Assembly: GCA_964448755.1 (NCBI GenBank) | Contig: CAYUXF010000031.1 | Location: 1 to 17,140, forward strand | DNA length: 17,140 bases | Source of the DNA: CAYUXF01 sp964448755 | Lineage (GTDB): Bacteria; Margulisbacteria; Termititenacia; Termititenacales; CAYUXF01 | Direction of reading: 5' to 3' | Shown: positions 1 to 5,582 of the stretch, one piece after another | Layout of the letters: the number at the start of each line of letters is the position of its first letter | Position numbering within the stretch: the stretch's first letter is position 1 | The notes under the pieces: model-generated | Databases searched by the model: none | What the model was told of the DNA's origin: nothing | The model's input: only the letters and a program-made list of their open reading frames with translations | Program-made: the position numbers and the translations under genes

Positions 1-2
1 TG

Positions 3-551
3 GCCAAGGAATATCTCCAGGAAGGTTGGTTCGATTTTGCTGCTCTGGAATTTAAAGATTATGCCAGCACATATAATGACGAAACTGCCCATTATTTAGC
101 GGGCTGGAGCTACTTAAAAGACAATAATTACGATAAAGCGGCGCTGACATTCCAGTCATTAACGGCGGAACGTCCTTCGTCTAATTACGGTCTGGCGGCG
201 CAAAAGCTCTCTGCCGCGGCACTAAAAGGAAAAACACTGCCGCAAAAAAGCCCCAAGGCGGCACAAGTTATGTCGATGATATTGCCGGGCTCCGGCCAAA
301 TATATGCCGGGAGCTGGCAGGACGGCGTGGTCTCTTTTTTATTGAACGCCTTGACGATTTCCCTATTCTCTAACGCTCTGCAGGAAAATCGCACAGGAGA
401 GGCCTTGATCTGGCTCTCACTGGAAACCGCCTGGTATTTTGGCGGCGCTTATTCCGGTTACAACTCCGCACATAAATACAATGAAAGACAACACCGGGTC
501 TATTTGGAAAACCTAGAATATGAATATCAGCCGGAAAAAATTTTAGAATAA
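3..551 (+). CDS. TPR-like/small membrane-domain protein, 3' part
   Basis: The gene enters from the left edge in the frame beginning at base 3, and 182 codons are visible before TAA. The first ~75 residues are alpha-helical and repeat-like, with Tyr/Ala/Leu-rich pairs such as EYLQEGWFDFAALEF and GWSYLKDNNYDKAALTF, as in tetratricopeptide repeats. They are followed by a hydrophobic module opening with MSMILPGSGQIYAG, then DGVVSFLLNALTISLF and a second hydrophobic helix near WYFGGAYSGY. The PGSGQ-Y-G opening resembles the small membrane domain found in bacterial DUF5683/TM2-like proteins. A role as an envelope protein with an N-terminal TPR region is inferred. The ATG at 270 is internal to this frame and is unlikely to be the true start. 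The exact family and the N-terminus cannot be seen. Confidence 0.75.
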   Translation, partial: AKEYLQEGWFDFAALEFKDYASTYNDETAHYLAGWSYLKDNNYDKAALTFQSLTAERPSSNYGLAAQKLSAAALKGKTLPQKSPKAAQVMSMILPGSGQIYAGSWQDGVVSFLLNALTISLFSNALQENRTGEALIWLSLETAWYFGGAYSGYNSAHKYNERQHRVYLENLEYEYQPEKILE

Positions 552-630
552 AAAATTAATATACAATCTAACGGAGGAGGCGTCCCTTCCGCTAAACACT
601 TGAGACGCTAAGCATCAGCTCTATTAAAAG
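552..630 (+). other. Short intergenic segment, no gene seen
   Basis: This 79-base stretch lies between the partial gene and the terminator. It contains a GGAGGAGG run, GCGTC and GACGC arms about 18 bases apart, and two near-identical CGCTAA words. It has no open frame of note. It could be simply a 3' untranslated region or a short RNA ending at the terminator. Nothing in it matches a riboswitch I know. Confidence 0.3.
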
Positions 631-659
631 AAAAAGGCCGGTTATTAACCGGCCTTTTT
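631..659. terminator. Bidirectional intrinsic terminator
   Basis: A perfect 14-bp inverted repeat around one central base gives an AAAAAGGCCGG stem with a CCGGCCTTTTT return arm and a loop of about 7 nt. It has a T-run on both strands. It lies between the plus-strand gene ending at 551 and the minus-strand gene ending at 685, so it can stop both convergent transcripts. Confidence 0.9.
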
Positions 660-684
660 GTTCTCTTGAAAAGTGTAGACAATT

Positions 685-1185
685 TTATTTATCTAAACCT
701 TCTGCCGCAGCTACCTGTGTCATGGTTTTACCACCACCAGCTTCCGCTGCAATTAAAACACGAGGAATAATACCTACGAAAGGAATTAATTGAAATAACT
801 CCATATTACGTACTTTTCTTCCATCGTTCATTTCCAGACCAATACGCGGGCCTAAACAACAGTTCGCCAGGAAAGGAACAACGCCTCCCTTTTGAGCAGG
901 TTTAACCGCTTTAACTGTTGGTCCACCCAAGCCTTCACTCGCTCTAATTTCATTCATGGTTTTTCCACCAGCAGCATCGGCTGCCATTAGAATAGTAGAT
1001 ACGTATCCAACATAAGGAATTAACGTAATCCACTCCATGGTTCTAATAGAACGACCTTCGTTCATCTCAAGACCTACACGCGGGCCTAAACAACAGCTTG
1101 CTAAAAAAGCACCTGCGCCGCCTTTAGCCATAAGAGAAGAACTCATAACAGCAACTAAACTTATTACTACTAAAAATTTTTTCAC
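685..1185 (-). CDS. Secreted protein with two tandem CCLGPR units
   Basis: The start is GTG at 1185, preceded by a strong GGAGGTG Shine-Dalgarno about 7 bases away. The 166-residue protein begins with a classical signal peptide, MKKFLVVISLVAVMSSSLMA, with likely cleavage after residue 20. The mature part is two 68-residue copies, residues 21-88 and 99-166, that align without gaps. By hand count 40 of 68 positions are identical. Each copy carries (N/S)CCLGPRxGLEMNxGR, then a hydrophobic stretch around LIPYVG/LIPFVG, then an Ala-Gly-rich GGKTM segment. The paired cysteines and the short hydrophobic helix suggest an exported, perhaps membrane-associated protein; disulphide formation is only a possibility. 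It follows the LolA-like gene by 33 bases on the same strand and is probably co-transcribed. I do not recognise the family and assign no function. Confidence 0.85.
   Translation of the reverse strand: MKKFLVVISLVAVMSSSLMAKGGAGAFLASCCLGPRVGLEMNEGRSIRTMEWITLIPYVGYVSTILMAADAAGGKTMNEIRASEGLGGPTVKAVKPAQKGGVVPFLANCCLGPRIGLEMNDGRKVRNMELFQLIPFVGIIPRVLIAAEAGGGKTMTQVAAAEGLDK
688..891 (-). repeat. CCLGPR unit 2
   Basis: This encodes residues 99-166. It is separated from unit 1 by a 10-residue linker, PTVKAVKPAQ. It aligns gap-free with unit 1 over 68 residues. Confidence 0.85.
922..1125 (-). repeat. CCLGPR unit 1
   Basis: This encodes residues 21-88 of the secreted protein. The DNA copies also resemble each other closely (for example, the stretch encoding CCLGPR and GLEMN), indicating a fairly recent or constrained tandem duplication. 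Unit 1 keeps Trp in MEWITLIP, where unit 2 has Leu. Confidence 0.85.
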
Positions 1186-1218
1186 TCTTCTTCACCTCCT
1201 CCCAAAATAAAATAAAAC

Positions 1219-1941
1219 CTAAGGTTTAAAAATATTTTTATCTATCGCCATGTCAACTCGCACACGGCTAAACTCTTCTCTGTCTTCAATTAGCCCCTCG
1301 GCGCTATTGATAACTGTCTTAATTGCCGCCGGAAAGTAGTATTTATCATTATAGATCTTGTAATCCAAAAACTGGACCTCAGAAATAACGGCACCCTCTT
1401 TGCTGATCAGTTTATAGCTATGCACCAGGGCATTTTCTTCATCATAAAGATACTCTACTTTACTGATGTTTTTCTGCTCTTTAGGAATTGCCTCATAAAT
1501 AGTGGCTGTGCCGCTTTTTTTGCCGGTCTTTTTTATTTGAAAGGTTTCATTATTAATATTAGCCATAAAATCTGCGGCGGCAAAAATGGTTGGTTGCAGC
1601 ATTGCCCTGACCATGGCCGGCACTTCTGACCATTTATAAGAGACCATGTCTTCTTTGGTTTCACCAAAAACATAAACTTTATCACCGCTCAGCAACAATG
1701 TCCTTTTTTCAGGTGACAGGTATTCTATTTTGACATTGCCGTCGTCTAAATAAACAACCGCATTGGTAGTAACTCTCTCTTTTTGAAAGCTCGTTACTTT
1801 TTGCGAACGATATTGGATAGACTTAACTGTATTTTCCGTCTGTGCCTGCGCAAACAGAAATGCCTGTGTTATTGATATTAAGAATATAGCTAAAAAAAAT
1901 TGCCGGTAAAAAGATTTTTTGTGTGTGGCAAAAAATTTCAT
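1219..1941 (-). CDS. LolA-like outer-membrane lipoprotein carrier/sorting protein
   Basis: The 240-residue protein has a signal peptide (basic N-terminus to about residue 13, hydrophobic core FFLAIFLISITQAFLF, cleavage near AQA at 31-33). The mature part has the LolA/LolB beta-strand pattern: an N-terminal helix with a VKSIQYRSQKV-like strand, GNVKIEYLSPEKRTLLLSGDKVYVF, a VEYLYDEENALVHSYKLI strand and a C-terminal KTVINSAEGLIEDREEFSRVRVD segment. Family members hold lipoprotein acyl chains in a periplasmic hydrophobic cavity. The matching region GNVKIEYLSPEKRTLLLSGDKVYV is the strongest evidence. The gene lies upstream of, and probably in an operon with, the CCLGPR protein. The ATG at 1941 has no Shine-Dalgarno but has a good promoter -10 box 9 bases upstream. 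A genuine LolA or a related outer-membrane lipoprotein-sorting protein are both possible. Confidence 0.75.
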   Translation of the reverse strand: MKFFATHKKSFYRQFFLAIFLISITQAFLFAQAQTENTVKSIQYRSQKVTSFQKERVTTNAVVYLDDGNVKIEYLSPEKRTLLLSGDKVYVFGETKEDMVSYKWSEVPAMVRAMLQPTIFAAADFMANINNETFQIKKTGKKSGTATIYEAIPKEQKNISKVEYLYDEENALVHSYKLISKEGAVISEVQFLDYKIYNDKYYFPAAIKTVINSAEGLIEDREEFSRVRVDMAIDKNIFKP

Positions 1942-1950
1942 GAGGAGAGT

Positions 1951-1979
1951 ATTTTACAGCAGAGTAATTTTAATAGCAA
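1951..1979 (-). promoter_or_regulatory. Promoter of the LolA-like gene, near-leaderless
   Basis: On the minus strand the sequence reads TTGCTA (1974-1979), a 17-base spacer, then TAAAAT (1951-1956), only 9 bases before the ATG at 1941. Transcription would start within about 3 bases of the start codon, and no Shine-Dalgarno is present. Confidence 0.55.
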
Positions 1980-2232
1980 TTCGGAATTAATTAGAAAAGT
2001 TAGCATTTTTAATTTAAATTCTGTTTCTGATGCGCTATAGTTAAAACAATCAGCGTGTTTTTATTTAAAATTTTATAAACTAAGCGATAATTCCAAACGA
2101 ACAATTCTCTAATAAACTTGTTTTTATATTCAGGGACAATTCTGCCGGAGGCGGGATAGTCTTTTATAATATCAATGTTTTTTCTAACTTTTGCTACAAA
2201 TAACGTGGCATAAAAAGGTGTTGATTCTTTAA

Positions 2233-2242
2233 TATATAAAAT
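2233..2242. repeat. Target-site duplication, left copy
   Basis: TATATAAAAT, identical to 2433-2442, flanks the MITE-like element exactly 200 bases from its partner. Confidence 0.88.
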
Positions 2243-2243
2243 C

Positions 2244-2255
2244 ACTACTGTCCAA
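2244..2255. repeat. Left terminal inverted repeat of the MITE
   Basis: ACTACTGTCCAA is the exact reverse complement of 2421-2432. Confidence 0.88.
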
Positions 2256-2292
2256 CTAAAAACAATCCATTTTAACCCCTCTGGCTTTTGCC

Positions 2293-2320
2293 GCTCTCCC
2301 CGCGCTTTCGCGGAGAGAGC
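2293..2320. repeat. GC-rich hairpin 1 inside the MITE
   Basis: The stem is GCTCTC/GAGAGC plus CCGCG/CGCGG around one C-A mismatch, with a CTTT loop. Confidence 0.75.
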
Positions 2321-2354
2321 TCACGTTCAGAATGAAATATTGTTGTTTTATGCC

Positions 2355-2382
2355 CCCCTTCTCCGCATTTGCGGGGAAGGGG
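2355..2382. repeat. GC-rich hairpin 2 inside the MITE
   Basis: Twelve base pairs, CCCCTTCTCCGC with GCGGGGAAGGGG, include one G-T pair and an ATTT loop. Confidence 0.8.
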
Positions 2383-2420
2383 CTAGGGGATGGGGTCATA
2401 ATAAACTGACAATTATCTTA

Positions 2421-2432
2421 TTGGACAGTAGT
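2421..2432. repeat. Right terminal inverted repeat of the MITE
   Basis: TTGGACAGTAGT is the exact reverse complement of 2244-2255. Confidence 0.88.
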
Positions 2433-2442
2433 TATATAAAAT
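2433..2442. repeat. Target-site duplication, right copy
   Basis: Second copy of TATATAAAAT. One copy belongs to the toxin gene, encoding ILYI; the other was made on insertion. Confidence 0.88.
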
Positions 2443-2480
2443 TATATTTTTGAAATCGTTACTGGCTTCGATAGTCCACT

Positions 2481-2666
2481 TTATTTCCGCAACCATTTTT
2501 TGAGCTCTTTTTGCAAAGAATTATCATCAATTAGATCATTTTTCTCCAGATCTTTTAACCCTTTATCAACTTTTTGTTTAAAATAAAGACCATACATTAC
2601 ATCATCGATCGTGCTGCTTTTTGGCATATGCTTGATCATTTTAATTACATCGTCTTTTAAAACCAT
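2481..2666 (-). CDS. ParE/RelE-associated antitoxin
   Basis: A 61-residue acidic/basic mixed protein beginning MVLKDDVIKMIKHMPK. It has the pattern of small antitoxins paired with RelE/ParE toxins: an N-terminal helix, a middle IDDVMYGLYFKQKVDKGLKDLE segment and an ending LKKWLRK. ATG at 2666 follows an AAGGTGG Shine-Dalgarno with about 8 bases spacing. The stop overlaps the toxin start by 16 bases, a typical coupled antitoxin-toxin operon, and the insertion has not touched this gene. A role in neutralising the toxin and repressing the operon is inferred from context; the specific antitoxin family name is uncertain. Confidence 0.8.
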   Translation of the reverse strand: MVLKDDVIKMIKHMPKSSTIDDVMYGLYFKQKVDKGLKDLEKNDLIDDNSLQKELKKWLRK

Positions 2667-2693
2667 ACAGCGCCCACCTTGCTTTTACTTATA

Positions 2694-2727
2694 ATAATAT
2701 TATACAAGAAGTTACGTTTTACAAAAA
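2694..2727 (-). promoter_or_regulatory. Antitoxin-toxin operon promoter with palindrome
   Basis: A perfect TATAAT -10 (2699-2704, minus strand) lies 17 bases from a weak TTTTTG -35 (2722-2727). The palindrome ATAATATTAT (2694-2703) overlaps the -10 and could be an autorepression operator. The promoter is supported by the downstream Shine-Dalgarno; the operator is a guess. Confidence 0.45.
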
Positions 2728-2743
2728 GAAAAAATACTCAACA

Positions 2744-3235
2744 TTAATTATCGCTAGAATGCTTGGCTTTAAAAAATCTTTCTTTTAGCCATTCCCAGCA
2801 ATTCGCCGGCCGCAGGGTAGCAAGATATTCCGGAATAAACTTTTCCAGCTCTTCTAACGAACTAAAATAATGGTCACAGGTTTCCTGATGATCGGAAAAA
2901 CCTTCACAAGAATCCTCTTCGCCCATGCCTATGCCGTGGTCACGGCAGATCTGTGGCCGTTTATCATAAATTGAACACTTGCCATCAGCACCCAGCTTCT
3001 CGCACGTTGTTTTAAATTCAACATGCCAGATATCATCTTCCACATAAACACAAACATTCTTATGTGCCAGTAGCCATAAAAATGTATCAAAATCTGCGCG
3101 CTCCTGTGGCATATCCATCTCGATACTGACATAACGGCAGCATTTTTGACCGCAAGAAGAACAATCGATTAAAGAGACATCTTTTTTATCATTTAGTTTG
3201 TTTAATGTTTTTATTACAGTATTATTTTTTGACAT
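2744..3235 (-). CDS. YkgJ-family cysteine-cluster protein
   Basis: The 163-residue protein has the YkgJ/CxxCxxxCC cluster: Cys25, Cys28, Cys32, Cys33 (SLIDCSSCGQKCCRYV), then Cys78, Cys87 and Cys97 (CSIYDKRPQICRDH), plus further Cys at 110, 120 and 146. The spacing of the first cluster and the CxIYDxRPxxCR block match the family annotated as a putative zinc- or iron-chelating domain. The actual metal and reaction are not known. The ATG at 3235 has no Shine-Dalgarno but a TAAAAT -10 box 7 bases upstream. It is divergent from the metal transporter gene, a neighbour consistent with metal handling but not proof of it. Confidence 0.85.
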   Translation of the reverse strand: MSKNNTVIKTLNKLNDKKDVSLIDCSSCGQKCCRYVSIEMDMPQERADFDTFLWLLAHKNVCVYVEDDIWHVEFKTTCEKLGADGKCSIYDKRPQICRDHGIGMGEEDSCEGFSDHQETCDHYFSSLEELEKFIPEYLATLRPANCWEWLKERFFKAKHSSDN

Positions 3236-3242
3236 GCGGTCG

Positions 3243-3248
3243 ATTTTA
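3243..3248 (-). promoter_or_regulatory. Leaderless -10 of the YkgJ gene
   Basis: The minus strand reads TAAAAT, 7 bases before the ATG at 3235. The -35 is weak. Transcription would begin at or beside the ATG. Confidence 0.4.
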
Positions 3249-3292
3249 ACAAAATATTTTTATTTATTATACACAGATCAATACAAGTGAGT

Positions 3293-3298
3293 TAAAAT
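3293..3298 (+). promoter_or_regulatory. Leaderless -10 of the CDF transporter
   Basis: TAAAAT lies 6 bases before ATG 3305, with no Shine-Dalgarno. No clear -35 is seen. Confidence 0.4.
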
Positions 3299-3304
3299 CA
3301 GCCA

Positions 3305-4165
3305 ATGACAAGCGAAAAAAATCAACTAGCCAAACGAGAAGGGCATATTTCGATCTGGGCTAATTTTCTTCTTTTTATTATAAAATACACTGCCGGTATT
3401 TTAACCGGCTCACTCGCCCTTATCACAGATGCCTGGCATACTATTTCAGATTCTCTGAGCTCATTGATCTTGATCATCAGCGTTAAATTTGCCGAAAAAC
3501 CGGCCGATGAAAAGCACCCGTTCGGCCATGGCCGCAGTGAAATAATTGGCACATCATTGATCGGCATGTTGCTGGTCGTGATCGCTTTTAATTTTTTCAA
3601 AGATGCTGTTTTAGCACTCATAGAACATCGTCAGGTTTTTTATGGCAAACTGGCTATTATAGTGACCACTCTTTCTATTATAATTAAAGAGCTGCTGGCC
3701 CGTTATTCTTTTTGGTGTTTTAAAAAAACAGGTCTAGCTTCATTAAAGGCAGATGCCTGGCATCATCGCAGCGATGCACTCTCCTCATTAATAATTTTAA
3801 TTGGTATTTTTTTCGCCAAATCTTTTTGGTGGATGGACAGCATACTCGGCCTGATAGTCTCTTTAATGATCTTTTACTCAGCCGTAATTATCATCAAAGA
3901 GAGTTTCAGCACTCTATTAGGCGAAACTGCACCACCGGAAATATCAGCACAGGTAGAAAAAATAACCAGAAAATTCTATTCGCGCGACATCAAACTACAT
4001 CACTTGCACTTGCACAATTACGGTGAACACCGCGAAATGACTTTTCATATCATGCTCGACGGCAATACACCATTAAAAGAGGCACATGCGCTGGCGACTA
4101 AAATAGAAAATCAAATCAAAACAGATCTCGGCATCACAACTACCATTCACCTGGAAGCACTTTAG
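3305..4165 (+). CDS. Cation diffusion facilitator (zinc/metal) transporter
   Basis: The 286-residue protein shows the CDF plan: six hydrophobic segments, with HTISD on TM2 (His45, Asp49) and HHRSD on TM5 (His153, Asp157) forming the intramembrane metal site, followed by a cytoplasmic C-terminal domain rich in His (HHLHLHNYGEHREMTFHI). The numbering of these four positions equals that of E. coli FieF, with His in place of Asp45. HxxxD on both helices is the pattern of zinc-type CDF proteins. HPFGHGRSE (71-79) is the conserved loop. It exports Zn2+ or another divalent cation from the cytoplasm by proton antiport. Substrate specificity is not provable from sequence alone. Confidence 0.93.
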   Translation: MTSEKNQLAKREGHISIWANFLLFIIKYTAGILTGSLALITDAWHTISDSLSSLILIISVKFAEKPADEKHPFGHGRSEIIGTSLIGMLLVVIAFNFFKDAVLALIEHRQVFYGKLAIIVTTLSIIIKELLARYSFWCFKKTGLASLKADAWHHRSDALSSLIILIGIFFAKSFWWMDSILGLIVSLMIFYSAVIIIKESFSTLLGETAPPEISAQVEKITRKFYSRDIKLHHLHLHNYGEHREMTFHIMLDGNTPLKEAHALATKIENQIKTDLGITTTIHLEAL

Positions 4166-4267
4166 CACCAACAAGTTTTTATAAATCACGTCTAGAATCA
4201 GAATATGAAATATTATTATTAAGTTTACGATATCAGTGCACAAAATAATAAAAAAAGGAATTAAGCA
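4166..4267 (+). other. Intergenic, nothing recognised
   Basis: The 102 AT-rich bases before the 76-residue gene end with an AAGGAA Shine-Dalgarno. A promoter is presumably here but no clear box pair stands out. Confidence 0.3.
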
Positions 4268-4498
4268 ATGACCATAAATAAAAAAATTATTTTTTCAAAT
4301 AAAAGAACTGATGCCGTATTTAATAAAGAAACCAGAGCAACTCTTTTAAAAAAAGTTTTACAAAATGATACAGATTTCGCCAAGGAATTCTACACTATGA
4401 GCAGCCGCAACGAAAAAGAACGTCTGGCTAAATTAGATCTAGAGAGAGAACGAGAAAATAGCTATCAACGACTTAACGATCTATATACCGGAAATTAA
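4268..4498 (+). CDS. Small unknown protein, 76 residues
   Basis: ATG is preceded by AAGGAA with 7 bases of spacing. The protein is soluble and strongly charged: a basic N-terminus with Lys/Asn/Arg, then a helix-forming C-terminal half rich in Arg, Glu, Lys and Leu (KERLAKLDLERERENSYQRLNDLY), perhaps a coiled coil. No signal peptide, membrane segment or cysteine is seen. It ends 4 bases before the 3' end of the convergent tRNA gene. I do not recognise it. The good Shine-Dalgarno and normal codon pattern make it a likely real gene. Confidence 0.6.
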   Translation: MTINKKIIFSNKRTDAVFNKETRATLLKKVLQNDTDFAKEFYTMSSRNEKERLAKLDLERERENSYQRLNDLYTGN

Positions 4499-4502
4499 TT
4501 CG

Positions 4503-4588
4503 TGGTGGGCAGGGCTGGGTTCGAACCAGCGTAAGCTTGCGCTAGCAGATTTACAGTCTGCCCCCTTTAGCCACTCGGGCACCTACCC
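4503..4588 (-). tRNA. tRNA-Tyr (GTA anticodon)
   Basis: The minus strand shows a complete class II tRNA of 86 nt with an encoded CCA end. Its acceptor stem is GGGTAGG/CCTGCCC, anticodon stem GCAGA/TCTGC with loop CTGTAAA (anticodon GTA at 4552-4554), a long variable arm, and T stem GCTGG/CCAGC with loop TTCGAAC. The long variable arm and GTA anticodon identify tyrosine. A promoter lies 17 bases upstream. Confidence 0.97.
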
Positions 4589-4612
4589 ACATTAAGAGCA
4601 AAACAGGTTCGA

Positions 4613-4642
4613 AGTATAAAACATTTTCTAGCCAGCCGTCAA
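4613..4642 (-). promoter_or_regulatory. Promoter of tRNA-Tyr
   Basis: The minus strand has TTGACG (4637-4642), an 18-base spacer and TATACT (4613-4618). The predicted start near 4606 leaves a leader of about 17 nt before the mature 5' end. Confidence 0.7.
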
Positions 4643-4660
4643 ACACTAATATCCGGGCTG

Positions 4661-4690
4661 TTGGCCACAACAAAAGAACTCTGTTAAACT
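4661..4690 (+). promoter_or_regulatory. Promoter of the membrane protein-tadA pair
   Basis: TTGGCC (4661-4666), an 18-base spacer and TAAACT (4685-4690) are followed by a ~25-nt leader with an AAAGGGG Shine-Dalgarno before ATG 4722. The intergenic region is shared with the divergent tRNA promoter. Confidence 0.45.
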
Positions 4691-4721
4691 ATTTATGTCT
4701 AAATAAAGAAAGGGGACTATT

Positions 4722-5582
4722 ATGAAAATAGGAAAATGGGGTTTTGATGAAATTATAAAAAGCAGTTTTGATAAGAGCAAACTAGATTTTGCTTTTAAGA
4801 AGCTGGTTTTAGCACTGGGTATCTCGGTGCTTTTTTCTTATGCGGCAAATTTTATGTTAAATAGCGGAATTTCTTGCGGCTTTTGGGCTAAAACTCTCGA
4901 CCTGCTCGGCAGTGTACTCTCTGTCTTAATTATGCTCGCTGCCTCATTGGGGATCGCCTTTCAAATCAAAAACACACTAACAAAAAGCAAAAAGAAGTTA
5001 GATGTCTGTCTGGAAATAAAGAATATTTTCTGGAAAATGCTCGGCACAGTAATTTTATTTATCCTAGCTGTTATTTTAGCTGGCGCCATTTTTCTAGCCT
5101 TTTCTTTTTTAGGAAAAATACCTTACGCCGGCCCTTATTTACTGGCATTACTCTCTATTCCGGCAGTTATTGTCCTCTCCTTTTATGCGCTTAATTTTTT
5201 TATTACCGGCAAGTTAATGTTTATTACGCTAGTAGAAAATCCCAAAATGAGCTGTTATGAGATTGTTAAAGCAACCGTGCTCCAGGTCAATAAAAATTTT
5301 AAGACCACTGCTTTTAATTATCTCTTGGGACTCTTCCCCATGTCTTTTATTATGTTAGCCGCTTTATTGGTGCTAGGCAGCGGTTATTTTCTTTATAGCT
5401 TTATTTGGGGGCTCTCCGGGTTCTTTGGTCTTTTTCAGCTCTCCATTGAAGCTGGCAATAATCTACTATCATTACTATTAGCGGCTGGTTTTGTCTTCTT
5501 TTTTGCTTATGTTTTAGCCCATTTATTAGTTATGAATATGGTCATTCTCTATTCCATCTACCTTGACAACACCAAAAAATAA
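4722..5582 (+). CDS. Multi-pass membrane protein of unknown function
   Basis: The 286-residue protein begins after an AAAGGGG Shine-Dalgarno. It has about five or six hydrophobic segments: near 26-46, 60-80, 105-130, 138-165, 204-228 and 248-272, with short polar loops rich in Lys, and a soluble N-terminus containing a basic FDKSKLDFAFKK stretch. The topology and a GKIPYAGPYLLALL motif between segments resemble integral membrane proteins of the DUF975 type, but no motif secures that. Its end overlaps the predicted tadA start by 20 bases, so the two are probably translated from one message. No substrate or function can be given. Confidence 0.8.
   Translation: MKIGKWGFDEIIKSSFDKSKLDFAFKKLVLALGISVLFSYAANFMLNSGISCGFWAKTLDLLGSVLSVLIMLAASLGIAFQIKNTLTKSKKKLDVCLEIKNIFWKMLGTVILFILAVILAGAIFLAFSFLGKIPYAGPYLLALLSIPAVIVLSFYALNFFITGKLMFITLVENPKMSCYEIVKATVLQVNKNFKTTAFNYLLGLFPMSFIMLAALLVLGSGYFLYSFIWGLSGFFGLFQLSIEAGNNLLSLLLAAGFVFFFAYVLAHLLVMNMVILYSIYLDNTKK

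Larger units (their letters stand above)
2243..2432. mobile_element. 190-bp MITE-like non-autonomous element
   Basis: The ends are exact 12-bp inverted repeats: ACTACTGTCCAA at 2244-2255 and TTGGACAGTAGT at 2421-2432, with one extra C at 2243. They are flanked by direct 10-bp copies of TATATAAAAT at 2233-2242 and 2433-2442. No transposase frame fits inside. The interior holds two strong GC-rich hairpins and C/G-rich runs unlike the surrounding AT-rich genes. The element depends on a transposase in trans. A 10-bp duplication is compatible with IS4-type insertion sequences, but the family is not established. The restored toxin frame is independent proof of insertion. Confidence 0.9.
2009..2496 (-). 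pseudogene. ParE/RelE-family toxin split by a MITE-like insertion
   Basis: The N-terminal codons run from ATG at 2496 (MVAEIKWTIEASNDFKNIILY) to the insertion at 2433. The rest resumes at 2242 and ends at 2009. Removing 200 bases (the element plus one copy of the 10-bp target duplication) restores a single frame of 95 residues. This is the usual ParE/RelE length, with the typical WTIEASNDF start, a DYPASGRIVPEY block, and the core strands IRELFVWNYRLVYKIL. Such toxins are ribosome-dependent mRNases or gyrase inhibitors; which applies is not visible. The start overlaps the antitoxin's end by 16 bases. A GTG inside the left terminal repeat (2245) opens a 78-residue C-terminal fragment lacking the first 18 residues. 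Whether it is made or active is unknown, so the toxin is probably inactivated. Confidence 0.88.

Noticed and set aside
185..394. Minus-strand open frame opposite the first gene
   Set aside because: It is a shadow of the coding plus-strand frame, which has recognisable domain structure.
552..630. A riboswitch upstream of the terminator
   Set aside because: No match to any class I know, and no gene is downstream on that strand.
2281..2400. CRISPR-like or terminator interpretation of the GC-rich hairpins
   Set aside because: They lie inside a bounded element with terminal repeats and target duplications and show no repeat-spacer periodicity.
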